Part shown: one piece after another, positions 25,064 to 33,844 of the stretch
Layout: every line of letters begins with the position of its first letter
Numbering within the stretch: position 1 is the stretch's first letter
NCBI GenBank assembly: GCA_965213855.1
Contig: CBDCAA010000007.1
Location: forward strand, 62,001-126,000
Source: JBBROS01 sp965213855
GTDB lineage: Bacteria > Pseudomonadota > Alphaproteobacteria > Acetobacterales > Acetobacteraceae
Direction of reading: 5' to 3'
DNA: 64,000 nucleotides
Program-made: the position numbers and the translations under genes
The notes under the pieces: model-generated
What the model saw: only the letters and a program-made list of their open reading frames with translations
What the model was told of the DNA's origin: nothing
The model's database searches: none

Positions 25064-26764
25064 TCAGAACAGAAAATACCGCTGCGCCATCGGCAGCAGC
25101 GTCGCCGGCTCGCATGTCAGCAGCACGCCGTCCGCACGCACCTCGTACGTCTCGGGATCGACCTCGATCACCGGCGTCGCGTCGTTCAGCACCATGCTGC
25201 GCTTGCCGATCCCGCCGCGCGTGTTCCGCACCGCGCTCAGCCGCCGCTGCAGCCCGAGCCGCGCGCCGATCCCGTCATCGAGCGCCGCTTGGCTCACGAA
25301 GGTCAGGCTCGTCGCCTGCATCGCCCGCCCGTACTGCGAGAACATCGGCCGGTAATGCGTCGGCTGCGGCGTCGGGATAGACGCGTTCGGGTCCCCCATC
25401 GGCGCCACCGCGATCATCCCGCCCTTCAGCACCAGGTCCGGCTTGACCCCGAAGAACGCCGGCGTCCACAGCACCAGATCGGCCAGCTTGCCCACCTCCA
25501 CGCTGCCGATCTCGTGCGACATCCCCTGCGCGATCGCCGGGTTGATCGTGTACTTGGCGACGTAGCGCTTGATCCGCGCATTGTCCGCCGCGCCGTCACC
25601 CGGCAGCGCGCCCCGCTGCTGCTTCATCTTGTGCGCCGTCTGCCAGGTGCGGATCGCCACCTCGCCCACCCGGCCCATCGCCTGGCTATCGCTGCTGATC
25701 ATGCTCAGCGCGCCCATGTCGTGCAGGATATCCTCGGCCGCGATCGTCTCCCGCCGGATGCGGCTTTCCGCGAACGCCACGTCCTCCGGGATCGACGGGT
25801 CCAGGTGATGGCACACCATCAGCATGTCCAGATGCTCGTCGAGCGTGTTGGACGTGTACGGCCGCGTCGGGTTCGTGCTGCTCGGCAGCACGTTCGCCAG
25901 GCCCGCCACCTTGATGATGTCCGGCGCATGCCCGCCGCCCGCGCCCTCGGTGTGGAACGCGTGGATCGTGCGGCCCTCGAACGCCGCGATCGTGTCCTCC
26001 ACGAACCCGCTCTCGTTCAGCGTGTCGGTATGGATCATCACCTGCACGTCGAACCGGTCCGCCACCCCTAGCGCGCAGCGGATGCTCGCCGGCGTCGTCC
26101 CCCAATCCTCGTGCAGCTTCAGGCACGACGCCCCGGCCCGCAGCATTTCCTCCAAGGCCTGCGGCTGCGACGCGTTGCCCTTGCCGGAGAAGCTCAGGTT
26201 CACCGGCAGCCCCTCCGCCGCGTCCAGCATCCGCGCGAGGTGCCATGGCCCCGGCGTGCAGGTCGTCGCCGACGTCCCCGTCGCCGGCCCGGTGCCGCCG
26301 CCCACCAGGGTCGTGAACCCCGCGCACAGCGCCTCCTCCACCTGCTGCGGGCAGATGAAGTGGATGTGCGCGTCGATCCCGCCTGCCGTCAGGATCTTGC
26401 CCTCGCCGGCGATCACCTCCGTCCCGGGCCCGATCACGATCGTCACGCCGGGCTGCACGTCCGGGTTCCCCGCCTTGCCGATCGCATGGATGCGCCCGTC
26501 CAGCAGCGCCACGTCCGCCTTCACGATCCCCCAATGGTCGATGATCAGCGCGTTGGTGATGACCGTGTCGACGGCCCCCTGCGCCTGCGACAGCTGCGAC
26601 TGCCCCATCCCGTCACGGATCACCTTGCCGCCGCCGAACTTCACCTCCTCGCCATAGATCGTGTGGTCGTGCTCCACCTCGGCGAACAGGTCCGTGTCCG
26701 CCAATCGAACCCGGTCCCCGGTCGTCGGCCCATACATGTCGGCGTAGGCGCGGCGGGTGATCAT
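25064..26764 (-). CDS. ureC: Urease alpha (catalytic) subunit UreC
   Basis: 566 aa amidohydrolase that hydrolyses urea to ammonia and carbamate at a di-nickel centre. Nickel ligands and catalytic residues: GGIDAHIHFICPQQ (HxH), carbamylated lysine in LKLHEDWGTT, MIHTDTLNESG, catalytic His in MVCHHLDPSIPEDVAFAESRIR (in part). Full length, no lesions seen. ATG 26764. Confidence 0.97.
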   Translation of the reverse strand: MITRRAYADMYGPTTGDRVRLADTDLFAEVEHDHTIYGEEVKFGGGKVIRDGMGQSQLSQAQGAVDTVITNALIIDHWGIVKADVALLDGRIHAIGKAGNPDVQPGVTIVIGPGTEVIAGEGKILTAGGIDAHIHFICPQQVEEALCAGFTTLVGGGTGPATGTSATTCTPGPWHLARMLDAAEGLPVNLSFSGKGNASQPQALEEMLRAGASCLKLHEDWGTTPASIRCALGVADRFDVQVMIHTDTLNESGFVEDTIAAFEGRTIHAFHTEGAGGGHAPDIIKVAGLANVLPSSTNPTRPYTSNTLDEHLDMLMVCHHLDPSIPEDVAFAESRIRRETIAAEDILHDMGALSMISSDSQAMGRVGEVAIRTWQTAHKMKQQRGALPGDGAADNARIKRYVAKYTINPAIAQGMSHEIGSVEVGKLADLVLWTPAFFGVKPDLVLKGGMIAVAPMGDPNASIPTPQPTHYRPMFSQYGRAMQATSLTFVSQAALDDGIGARLGLQRRLSAVRNTRGGIGKRSMVLNDATPVIEVDPETYEVRADGVLLTCEPATLLPMAQRYFLF

Positions 26765-26784
26765 GGCCGGTCACCTTCGGCGCC

Positions 26785-26905
26785 GCCCAGCTCGCCTTCC
26801 TGCAAGGGAAGGGCTAGGGGTGGGTGAGGCAAGAACGAATCGCTGCTTTGAAGGTCAGTCGTGCATTGACCCACCCCCGACCCCTCTCTTCCAGGGAGGG
26901 GAGAA
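26785..26905. repeat. Palindromic repeat B between ureC and ureB
   Basis: CCTGCAAGGGAAGGGCTAGG..GGTGGGTGAGG and, inverted, TTGACCCACCCCCGACCCCT..CCAGGGAGGGGAGAAGG, around a ~35-bp centre. It fills the only sizeable gap of the urease operon. Confidence 0.7.
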
Positions 26906-26921
26906 GGAAGTTGACCGGACC

Positions 26922-27239
26922 TCAAAGCGCCCCGCCCACATCGCCCCGGAACCCGTGCACCACCCGCGCGCCCCGGAACGGCACCAGCGTCACCTCCCGC
27001 GACTGCCCCGGCTCGAACCGCACCGCCGTGCCGGCCGCCACCGCCAGGCGCTGCCCCCGCGCCGCTGCGCGGTCGAACCGCAGCGCCGGGTTCGTCTCCG
27101 CGAAGTGGTAGTGGCTGCCCACCTGCACCGGCCGGTCCCCGGTGTTCTCCACCGTGATCACCGTCGTCGGCTGACCGTCGTTGAGCGCAATGTCGCCCGG
27201 CGCCGTCACCACCTCACCCGGGATCATCGGCCCGCTCAC
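26922..27239 (-). CDS. ureB: Urease beta subunit UreB
   Basis: 105 aa beta-jellyroll structural subunit: MIPGEVVTAPGDIALNDG, VGSHYHFAETNPAL and VVHGFRGDVGG are characteristic. The GTG start overlaps the UreA stop (GTGA). Confidence 0.95.
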   Translation of the reverse strand: MSGPMIPGEVVTAPGDIALNDGQPTTVITVENTGDRPVQVGSHYHFAETNPALRFDRAAARGQRLAVAAGTAVRFEPGQSREVTLVPFRGARVVHGFRGDVGGAL

Positions 27240-27538
27240 CGTATCGGCTCGTGCACGGTCACCAGCTTCGTGCCGTCCGGGAACGTCGCCTCCACCTGCA
27301 CGTCGTGGATCATCTCCGCGATCCCCTCCATCACCTGGTCCCGCCGGATCACCTGCGCGCCCTGCTCCATCAGGTCCGCCACCGTCCGCCCGTCCCGCGC
27401 GCCCTCCACCACGAAGTCGCTGATCAGCGCCACCGCCTCCGGATGGTTCAGCTTCACCCCGCGCTCCAGCCGCCGCCGCGCCACCACCGCGGCCATGCTG
27501 ATCAGCAGCTTGTCCTTCTCCCGCGGTGTCAGGTTCAT
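27236..27538 (-). CDS. ureA: Urease gamma subunit UreA
   Basis: 100 aa, the standard length. MNLTPREKDKLLISMAA at the start, LNHPEAVALISDFVVEGARD in the middle and VQVEATFPDGTKLVTVHEPI at the end are near-invariant UreA blocks. Starts 7 bp after ureD. Confidence 0.96.
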   Translation of the reverse strand: MNLTPREKDKLLISMAAVVARRRLERGVKLNHPEAVALISDFVVEGARDGRTVADLMEQGAQVIRRDQVMEGIAEMIHDVQVEATFPDGTKLVTVHEPIR

Positions 27539-27545
27539 CCTGCCC

Positions 27546-28367
27546 TCAACACATCCACACCCTCGGCAGCGTGCGGCCCCCGCGCAGGATGTTCAAGCCT
27601 TGCACGACGGTTTTCCGTAAGCTCGCCCCGGTCGGCGCGACAATGCGGGCGATCAACACACCCTCCACCACCGAAGCGCCCGCATCGGCGTCCGTCAGCG
27701 CCTGCCGCAACGGCTCCAGCAGCGCCGCCGCGGCCGGCCCCGCGCACCAGATCGTCGCCACCGCGCACCCCCCGCGCGCCACCGCCCGCCCCGCCAGCAC
27801 CGTCGCCACGGCGCCCTCCAGCCGGATCGCGTCATGCACCACCAGCCGTCCCTCGCGCCGGATGGAAACGCGGTCGTGCAGCGACGCCGTACGCACCCGC
27901 TCGTCCATGGCCGTCCGCCCGAACACCAGGCTCTCGACCCCCAGGAACGCCGCATCGCCGGCCAGCTCCACCTCCAGCGTCCGCCGCAGCGCGCTTCCGT
28001 CGAACAGGATCGTCTCCTGCGGCAGCCACTCCAGCGCCGCGCCCGCCCCCACCTGCAGCGTGGTCGCCACCCGCGCCACCGCCCCCGGCAGCGCACGATA
28101 GATCCGCTCAGCCGCCTGGCTCGCCACCGTCGCCGACGTCCCCGCCCCGGCGCCAACCCGCACCACCAGGCTGTCGCCCCCGGCCATCCCGCCGGCCGAG
28201 TTCAGCGTCACCGCCTCCGCATAGGGCCCCGGCTCGGTCCGCGGAAACCGCGCCTTCAGGCACCCGTCCTGCCGCAACCCATCCAGCACCGAGCGCTCCT
28301 GCCGCCGCTTGAAGGTCAGCCGAAGCTCGCCGCGGGCGCGCTGATGGAGGACACTCACTCCGGACAT
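27546..28367 (-). CDS. ureD: Urease accessory protein UreD (UreH)
   Basis: 273 aa scaffold of the UreDFG nickel-insertion complex. Conserved blocks: YAEAVTLNSAGGMAGGDSL, TVASQAAERIYRA, EWLPQETILFDGS, ESLVFGRTAM. First gene of the operon; its promoter should lie upstream of 28367 in or beyond the mazF remnant. Confidence 0.93.
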   Translation of the reverse strand: MSGVSVLHQRARGELRLTFKRRQERSVLDGLRQDGCLKARFPRTEPGPYAEAVTLNSAGGMAGGDSLVVRVGAGAGTSATVASQAAERIYRALPGAVARVATTLQVGAGAALEWLPQETILFDGSALRRTLEVELAGDAAFLGVESLVFGRTAMDERVRTASLHDRVSIRREGRLVVHDAIRLEGAVATVLAGRAVARGGCAVATIWCAGPAAAALLEPLRQALTDADAGASVVEGVLIARIVAPTGASLRKTVVQGLNILRGGRTLPRVWMC

Positions 28368-28380
28368 CCCTGCGGGCAGA

Positions 28381-28597
28381 TCACCCGATCAGGCCCACCT
28401 GGACCGCGCGGATCCGTTCGAACTCGGCCGCGGTCACGCGTCCTGTCTGCGTCGCGGTCCGTACACGCCAGTCTTGGCTCGTCACGTGACCGGCCAGCAC
28501 CACGCCCGGCGGATCGCCCGAGAGCGGCACCTCGAACGAATAGCCGTGGGTCGATGTTCACCCAGACGATGTCCCCGGCTTCGGGAGCATCCGTCAC
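28381..28597 (-). pseudogene. mazF/pemK-type toxin remnant
   Basis: From GTG 28597 the frame reads VTDAPEAGDIVWVNIDP, the MazF N-terminus; a shift of one base gives YSFEVPLSGDPPGVVLAG followed by HVTSQDWRVRTATQTGRVT and ends IRAVQVGLIG-stop (28381), which matches the MazF C-terminus. About 40 central codons and the frame are lost, so it cannot be functional. No intact antitoxin was found upstream. It is 14 bp before ureD on the same strand. Confidence 0.72.
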
Positions 28598-28732
28598 AGG
28601 GCGCTACCAGACCTCCTTGCCGACTGGCGGACCCCAGTCCGACGTTCATGGCTGCACCCCGCGACACGTCGCACCAGTGTGACTGTATCGACATGGCCGA
28701 CACAACCGCCAGCGATCCCCGGGCGCCGTCGC

Positions 28733-30841
28733 CTATACTGCGAACGCCTGGCGGCCCTCGGCCTGGCCATACTCGACGTAGTGCAACAGCGGATCCACGC
28801 CGGCCGCCCGTACGTCGGCATACGCCGCCAGATATTTGCTGGTGCTGAACTGCGGCGACGGATTGCGCCCCTCATGCCATCCATACGTCTCGTAGTGGGT
28901 CAGCGGATCGACGTGCGCCGCCGCGACGTCGGGGTTGTTCGCCAGGTAATATCGCGTGTCGAACAGCGCATCGGGGTTCAGCCCGCGCTGCCAGCCGGTC
29001 GCGGCGTAGCTGCCGGCGGCCTGCTGCGCCGCGGCCGCCCCGACCGGGATCAGGGTCGCGCCGAGCTGCGGGTCGTAATAGGCGGCGTTGACCAGCGGGT
29101 CGGCCGGCGCCGTGGGGCCGCTGAGGAAGGCCATGCGGCCCTCGGACTGGCCGTGCAACGCGTAATGCAGCAGCGGGTCGACACCGGCGGCAGCGACGTC
29201 CGGGTAGGCGGCGAGATATTTGCTGTCGGAGAACAGCAGGCTCGGGTCGCGCCCCTCTGTCCAGCCATGCGCTTCGAAATGCTGCAGCGGGTTGACGCCA
29301 GCGGCGGCCACGTCCGGGTTCTGCGTCAGGTAGTATCGCGTGTCGAACAGGGCGTCCGGGTTCGCGCCCTCCTTCCAGCCGTAGTCATCGTACCACGTCG
29401 TCGCATCCATGCCCGACGCGGCGACGTCCGGCCGCTCGGCGAAGACATAGGCGCTGTCCACCAACGGGTCCGGCGGCAACGGCACGGGGGGCGCCGCGCC
29501 GGCATAGGTCACGTCCAGCTCCTCCGTCGCGTTGTTGCCGGACAGGTGGAACAGCCCGCCGGCATAGTTCCCCGCGAAGCGCAGGGCCGCGATCACCTCG
29601 GGCGGGTTGCCGGCGATGTCGGCGGGCGACAGCACCTCCAGCAAGTGCGAGCCGGGATCGTAGGACAGCGTGTAGGTGGACAGGCCGAAGCGCGCCAAGT
29701 TCTTGCCCGGCAGCTCGATGACGTCACCCGCGCCGAACCCGGCAATCGGCGTGGTGAACGGATGGCGTCCGTCGGCCACCTCGATCTGTCCGGTATCGTC
29801 GGCGTTGAACTGCAGCGACGTCAGCTCCGCCTGGTGCAGGATGAGCACGCCATGGCCGTCGGCGAAGGTGAAGGACCCGCCGGTCACGTCGAAGCCATCC
29901 GTCCCCGGGGTGTCGATCGCGGTGCTGGCGTCCTCTACGTCGACCGTGCCATCGGCCAGCGTGATGGACTGGTCATGCAGGTCGCCTGCGACCAGGAGCG
30001 TGGTGGCCGACGGCGCGGCGCCGTTGCCGTTGATGGTGATCGAACCCGGACCGCCCACGTCGGCGACGAACGCCGCCTTCGTCGTCTGGCCGGCGGCGCC
30101 CAGGATGCTGATGCTGCCGCCATTGGCGAACAGCAGGTTGTGTTCGAACGGGAACGACACCAGAGGCGGGTTGGTCACCGGGTTCGGCGCGTCCTCGTCG
30201 TCGATGGCGAGGCTGCCGCCCGGAGCCACGGTGATCGCGCCGTTGTTGATGAACCCCGACACGGCGCCTGACCCGGCCTCGATGTCGAGTTCGCTGCCAC
30301 GATCGATGGTCACGGTGGCATCGAGGGTGGTGACCGGATCGTGGTCGCTCGGCACGACCAGCGACACGTCGGCCGGGATGACCTCGATCTCGAGTGTGCC
30401 GGTCGCCGTCCCCGTTCCGATGTTGATGGCGCCCGACACCGTGCTGTCGAGGTAGGAGGAGACGACAGCGGTCCCGACGACGTTCAGCGTGTCGTTCTGC
30501 AGGGTGCTGTTCTGCAGCCAGAAGTCGGCCGGGCCGGCGCTGCCGTCGATGTTCAGGATCTGGCCCGTGACCGTGTAGCCGTGGATGGCGTTGGGTGCCT
30601 GGATCTCCGTCAGCGGGTTCTGCGGCGCGAAGAAGTCGATATGCGTGTAGCGGCCCAACGGCGGAAAGACATAGAGCGCACCCAGGCGATGGATCCCGGC
30701 ATCGGCGATCCCCGTGATGCCCACGCTATCGCCAGCGTTCGGGAGCGGCGTTGCCGCGGTGAGATCCACGAGGTTCGCGGCCGCCAGATAATCGGTGCCG
30801 CCCGGCAGGCTGTCGTTCGCGATCCACTTGAAAGCCGCCAT
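28733..30841 (-). CDS. Large beta-rich protein with six C-terminal NPDV/EGR repeats
   Basis: 702 aa without a cleavable signal peptide. Residues ~80-450 are a beta-rich, Ala/Gly/Thr/Asp-rich autotransporter- or RTX-like region (GSAGPADFWLQNSTLQNDTL; GSFTFADGHGVLI). Residues ~458-702 hold six ~38-residue units of the form DTRYYLAxNPDVAAA..DPLxHYxxyGWxEGR, arranged as two blocks of three separated by 11 residues. Similar repeats occur at the C-termini of large secreted alphaproteobacterial proteins; a type I-like export is possible but unproved. Start is ATG 30841 or GTG 30847. No neighbour indicates function. Confidence 0.75.
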   Translation of the reverse strand: MAAFKWIANDSLPGGTDYLAAANLVDLTAATPLPNAGDSVGITGIADAGIHRLGALYVFPPLGRYTHIDFFAPQNPLTEIQAPNAIHGYTVTGQILNIDGSAGPADFWLQNSTLQNDTLNVVGTAVVSSYLDSTVSGAINIGTGTATGTLEIEVIPADVSLVVPSDHDPVTTLDATVTIDRGSELDIEAGSGAVSGFINNGAITVAPGGSLAIDDEDAPNPVTNPPLVSFPFEHNLLFANGGSISILGAAGQTTKAAFVADVGGPGSITINGNGAAPSATTLLVAGDLHDQSITLADGTVDVEDASTAIDTPGTDGFDVTGGSFTFADGHGVLILHQAELTSLQFNADDTGQIEVADGRHPFTTPIAGFGAGDVIELPGKNLARFGLSTYTLSYDPGSHLLEVLSPADIAGNPPEVIAALRFAGNYAGGLFHLSGNNATEELDVTYAGAAPPVPLPPDPLVDSAYVFAERPDVAASGMDATTWYDDYGWKEGANPDALFDTRYYLTQNPDVAAAGVNPLQHFEAHGWTEGRDPSLLFSDSKYLAAYPDVAAAGVDPLLHYALHGQSEGRMAFLSGPTAPADPLVNAAYYDPQLGATLIPVGAAAAQQAAGSYAATGWQRGLNPDALFDTRYYLANNPDVAAAHVDPLTHYETYGWHEGRNPSPQFSTSKYLAAYADVRAAGVDPLLHYVEYGQAEGRQAFAV

Positions 30842-31048
30842 GCGCACCCCGTCTGGCCAGTGCCAGGCTCGGTGCCCAGCCGTGGTTGGTTAACAAGGCC
30901 CGTCTTGGGCGGAAAGCCTGGAACGCGTGACGTTGCACTATGTCACGAAGCGCCGCCGAGGCCCCCCGCTTGGCCCCCGCTTGACGCTCCTGCTTGACGG
31001 CCAGCTGCGAACCGAAGCACCGTATCGCAACGACATCGGCAGGCTCCG

Positions 31049-31861
31049 TTGCGCGCCAGCATCGCCCGGATCGACCCGCGTTGGTTCCAGATCGGCAGCC
31101 TGTCGATCCTGCTGGGCGCCAGCATCGCATGGTTCGACTTCGGCGCCCGGCCCGGGCAGAGCGCCGTCACCATCGCCGCGGCCTTGTCGGCCCAGTGCGT
31201 CGCCTGTCGCGCCCGCAAGTTGCGGTTCGATCCCCTCAGCCCGCTGATCACCGGCCTCTCGCTCAGCCTGCTGCTCCGCACGCATGACCCGGCGCTCTGG
31301 GTGGCCGCCTCCGCCATCGCGGTCGGTTCGAAGATGCTGCTTCGCGTGCGCGGCAAGCACGTCTTCAACCCGGCCAACATCGGCATCGTCGCGCTGATCG
31401 CCGCCGGCGCCGACGTCTGGATCTCACCGGGCCAGTGGGGCGCGGCAGGGTGGCTCGCCGCCGTGCTGCTCTCGCTGGGCGCGCTGGTGCTCGGCCGGGC
31501 CCGGCGGGCGGACACCGCGGCCGTGTTCATTGCCGCGTATGCCGGGCTGCTGGTCATCCGCGCCAGCCGGTTGGGTGACCCCGCCGCCATCCCGCTGCAT
31601 CAGCTGATGTCCGGCAGCCTGCTGCTGTTCACCTGCTTCATGATCACCGACCCGCGCTCCACCCCCGACCACCCCGCCGGGCGCGTCCTGTTCGCGGTCG
31701 CCGTCGCCGCACTCGCTTACCACCTGCAGTTCGCTCTGCAGCTGCGCGCCGGCCTGTTCCTGGCGCTGGCCGCCGTGTCGCTGACAACCCCCGTGATCGA
31801 CGCCACGTTCCGCGCCGCCCGCTATCGCTGGCACGCGCCCACCATGATCCAGGAGGCTTAG
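31049..31861 (+). CDS. Stand-alone RnfD/NqrB-like membrane protein
   Basis: 270 aa with about nine transmembrane segments. RVRGKHVFNPANIGIVAL and LMSGSLLLFTCFMITDPRSTP match the conserved blocks of the NQR2/RnfD/RnfE family. It is shorter than RnfD (~350) and I see no SGAT-type motif for covalent FMN. No other Rnf/Nqr subunit is present. The next gene (DUF2330) starts 2 bp later, so they form a two-gene operon. TTG 31049 is the apparent start, with only a weak ribosome site. Confidence 0.78.
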   Translation: MRASIARIDPRWFQIGSLSILLGASIAWFDFGARPGQSAVTIAAALSAQCVACRARKLRFDPLSPLITGLSLSLLLRTHDPALWVAASAIAVGSKMLLRVRGKHVFNPANIGIVALIAAGADVWISPGQWGAAGWLAAVLLSLGALVLGRARRADTAAVFIAAYAGLLVIRASRLGDPAAIPLHQLMSGSLLLFTCFMITDPRSTPDHPAGRVLFAVAVAALAYHLQFALQLRAGLFLALAAVSLTTPVIDATFRAARYRWHAPTMIQEA

Positions 31862-31863
31862 CG

Positions 31864-33129
31864 ATGCGCGCGCTGCTGTTTGCGACCACCCTCTGCTTCG
31901 CGTTCTCGTCGACGGCTTGGGCGTTCTGCGGCTTCTACGTCGCGCAGGAGGGGTCGTTGTTCAACGACGCGTCCAAGGTCGTCCTCGCGCGCTTCGGCCA
32001 GCGCACGTCGATCACGATGTCCAGCGACGTCGGCGGCGACCCGAAGGACTTCGCACTCGTCATCCCGGTGCCCACCACCATCCAGCGCGACCAGGTCAGC
32101 GTGATCCTCTCCGCGACCGTCGACCACATGGACGCCTACACCACGCCCCGCCTGGTGGAATACGACGACCCGGACCCATGCGCGCCGCCAATGCCGGTGC
32201 GGGCGTATTCAGCCATCCCGCCGCCGGTCCCTGCCCCGGCGCCCTCCGGCGCCAGCGCCCTCGGCGTCCGGGTCGAGGCGGAGTACGCCGTCGGCGAATA
32301 CGACATCCAGGTCCTGTCCGCGGCCGACAGCTCCGGCCTGATCACCTACCTCAACGAGCGCCATTATCGCATTCCCGCGGGCGCCGCGCCGGTCATCGGC
32401 AGCTATCTCCGCAGCCACATGCAGTTTTTCGTCGCCCGCGTGAACATGGCCCGCCGCGGCGGCGGATCGACGTTTCTGCGCCCGCTCCGGGTCGACTACG
32501 AGTCGGCGAAATTCATGCTGCCGATCCGCCTGGGCACCGTGAACGCGCGGGGCCCGCAGGACATGATCGTGCTCGCGCTGAGCGACCGCGGCCGGGTCGA
32601 GCCGGTGAACTACCGCACCCGGCGCATGCCGAGCGGGACGGACGTGCCGCTGTTCGTCAGGGCCGACTTCACCGCGTTCTACCGCGCCGTCTTCGACCGG
32701 CAGGTGCGGGACGCCGGCGGCACGGGCACGTTCCTGGAATACACGTGGGACCTCGGCGCCTGCGACCCGTGCTCGGCCCCGCCCATCTCCGACGCGGAAC
32801 TGCACGAGCTTGGCGCGCCGGGGTCGTCGGGCCAGTCGCATCGGCTTCCGTTCATCACCCGCATGCATGTCCGCTACGACCGCGACACCTTCCCCGAAGA
32901 CCTGCAACTCCAGGAGACCGGCGACCGCGAAAGCTACCAGGCCCGGTTCGTCGTGCACCATGTGTTCGGGGGCGCCGCGTCGTGCCGCGCCGGCCAGGAA
33001 TACCGCACCGGCCTGCCCCGGCGCTTCAACGCCGAGGCCCGCAACGTGGTCGAGCTGACCGACTGGTCCTATGACGACGTGAAGGCCCGCATGGCCGCAA
33101 CGGGCACCGCGGTCACGGACCGCCCTTAG
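31864..33129 (+). CDS. DUF2330 domain exported protein
   Basis: 421 aa. Signal peptide MRALLFATTLCFAFSSTAWA, then CGFYVAQEGSLFNDASKVVLAR, the conserved DUF2330 beginning, with FALVIPVPTTIQRDQVSVI. Several paired cysteines (e.g. LGACDPCSAPP) suggest a disulfide-rich periplasmic protein. Function unknown; the coupling to an RnfD-like gene suggests a membrane/periplasm redox link (inference). It converges with urtE. Confidence 0.85.
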   Translation: MRALLFATTLCFAFSSTAWAFCGFYVAQEGSLFNDASKVVLARFGQRTSITMSSDVGGDPKDFALVIPVPTTIQRDQVSVILSATVDHMDAYTTPRLVEYDDPDPCAPPMPVRAYSAIPPPVPAPAPSGASALGVRVEAEYAVGEYDIQVLSAADSSGLITYLNERHYRIPAGAAPVIGSYLRSHMQFFVARVNMARRGGGSTFLRPLRVDYESAKFMLPIRLGTVNARGPQDMIVLALSDRGRVEPVNYRTRRMPSGTDVPLFVRADFTAFYRAVFDRQVRDAGGTGTFLEYTWDLGACDPCSAPPISDAELHELGAPGSSGQSHRLPFITRMHVRYDRDTFPEDLQLQETGDRESYQARFVVHHVFGGAASCRAGQEYRTGLPRRFNAEARNVVELTDWSYDDVKARMAATGTAVTDRP

Positions 33130-33130
33130 G

Positions 33131-33844
33131 TCAAACCGACAGCCGCCGCCGCACCTCCGCCTCGTCCAGGCTGTCCGGCGGGCCGTTCATCACGATGTCG
33201 CCGCGGTCCATGATGCACAGCGTGTCCGCCAGCTCGCGGGCGAAGTCGAAGTACTGCTCCACCAGCAGGATCGCCATCGTCCCCCGGGCGCGCAGCAGCG
33301 CGATCACCCGGCCGATGTCCTTGATGATGCTCGGCTGGATCCCCTCCGTCGGCTCGTCCAGCACCAGCAGCCGCGGCTTCATGATCAGCGCCCGCGCGAT
33401 CGCCAGCTGCTGCTGCTGACCGCCCGACAGGTCCCCGCCGCGCCGCCGCAGCATCGTCTTCAGGATCGGGAACAACTCGAAGATCTCGTCGTCCACCCGG
33501 CGTTGACCGCGCGGCAGCACCGCGAACCCGGTCTCCAGGTTCTCCCGCACCGTCAGCAGCGGGAACACGTCCCGCCCCTGCGGCACCCACGCGATCCCCC
33601 GCTGCGCCCGCGCGTACGTCGGCAGCCGCGTGATGTTCTCCCCGTTCCACGTGATCGTGCCCCGCGTCACCGGATGCGCCCCCGTGATCGCCCGCAGCAG
33701 GCTGGTCTTGCCCACCCCGTTGCGCCCCAGCAGGCACGTCACCCGCCCCTGCGTCACCGAGACCGACACTTTCCGCAGTGCGATCGCGGCGCCGTAATGC
33801 AGGTCCACGCCCTCCACCTGCAACGACGCATCACTACCGCCCAA
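33131..33844 (-). CDS. urtE: Urea ABC transporter ATP-binding protein UrtE
   Basis: 237 aa LivF-type ATPase: Walker A GRNGVGKTSLLRAI, Q-loop WVPQGRDVFPLLTVREN, signature LSGGQQQQLAIARAL, Walker B LLVLDEPTEGIQ. EGIQPSII is characteristic of UrtE. TTG 33844 overlaps the end of urtD by 11 bp. Confidence 0.92.
   Translation of the reverse strand: MGGSDASLQVEGVDLHYGAAIALRKVSVSVTQGRVTCLLGRNGVGKTSLLRAITGAHPVTRGTITWNGENITRLPTYARAQRGIAWVPQGRDVFPLLTVRENLETGFAVLPRGQRRVDDEIFELFPILKTMLRRRGGDLSGGQQQQLAIARALIMKPRLLVLDEPTEGIQPSIIKDIGRVIALLRARGTMAILLVEQYFDFARELADTLCIMDRGDIVMNGPPDSLDEAEVRRRLSV

Noticed and set aside
28598..28732. Possible mazE antitoxin relic upstream of the mazF remnant
   Set aside because: The frames here (e.g. 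SIQSHWCDVSRG) only faintly recall MazE; not enough to support.
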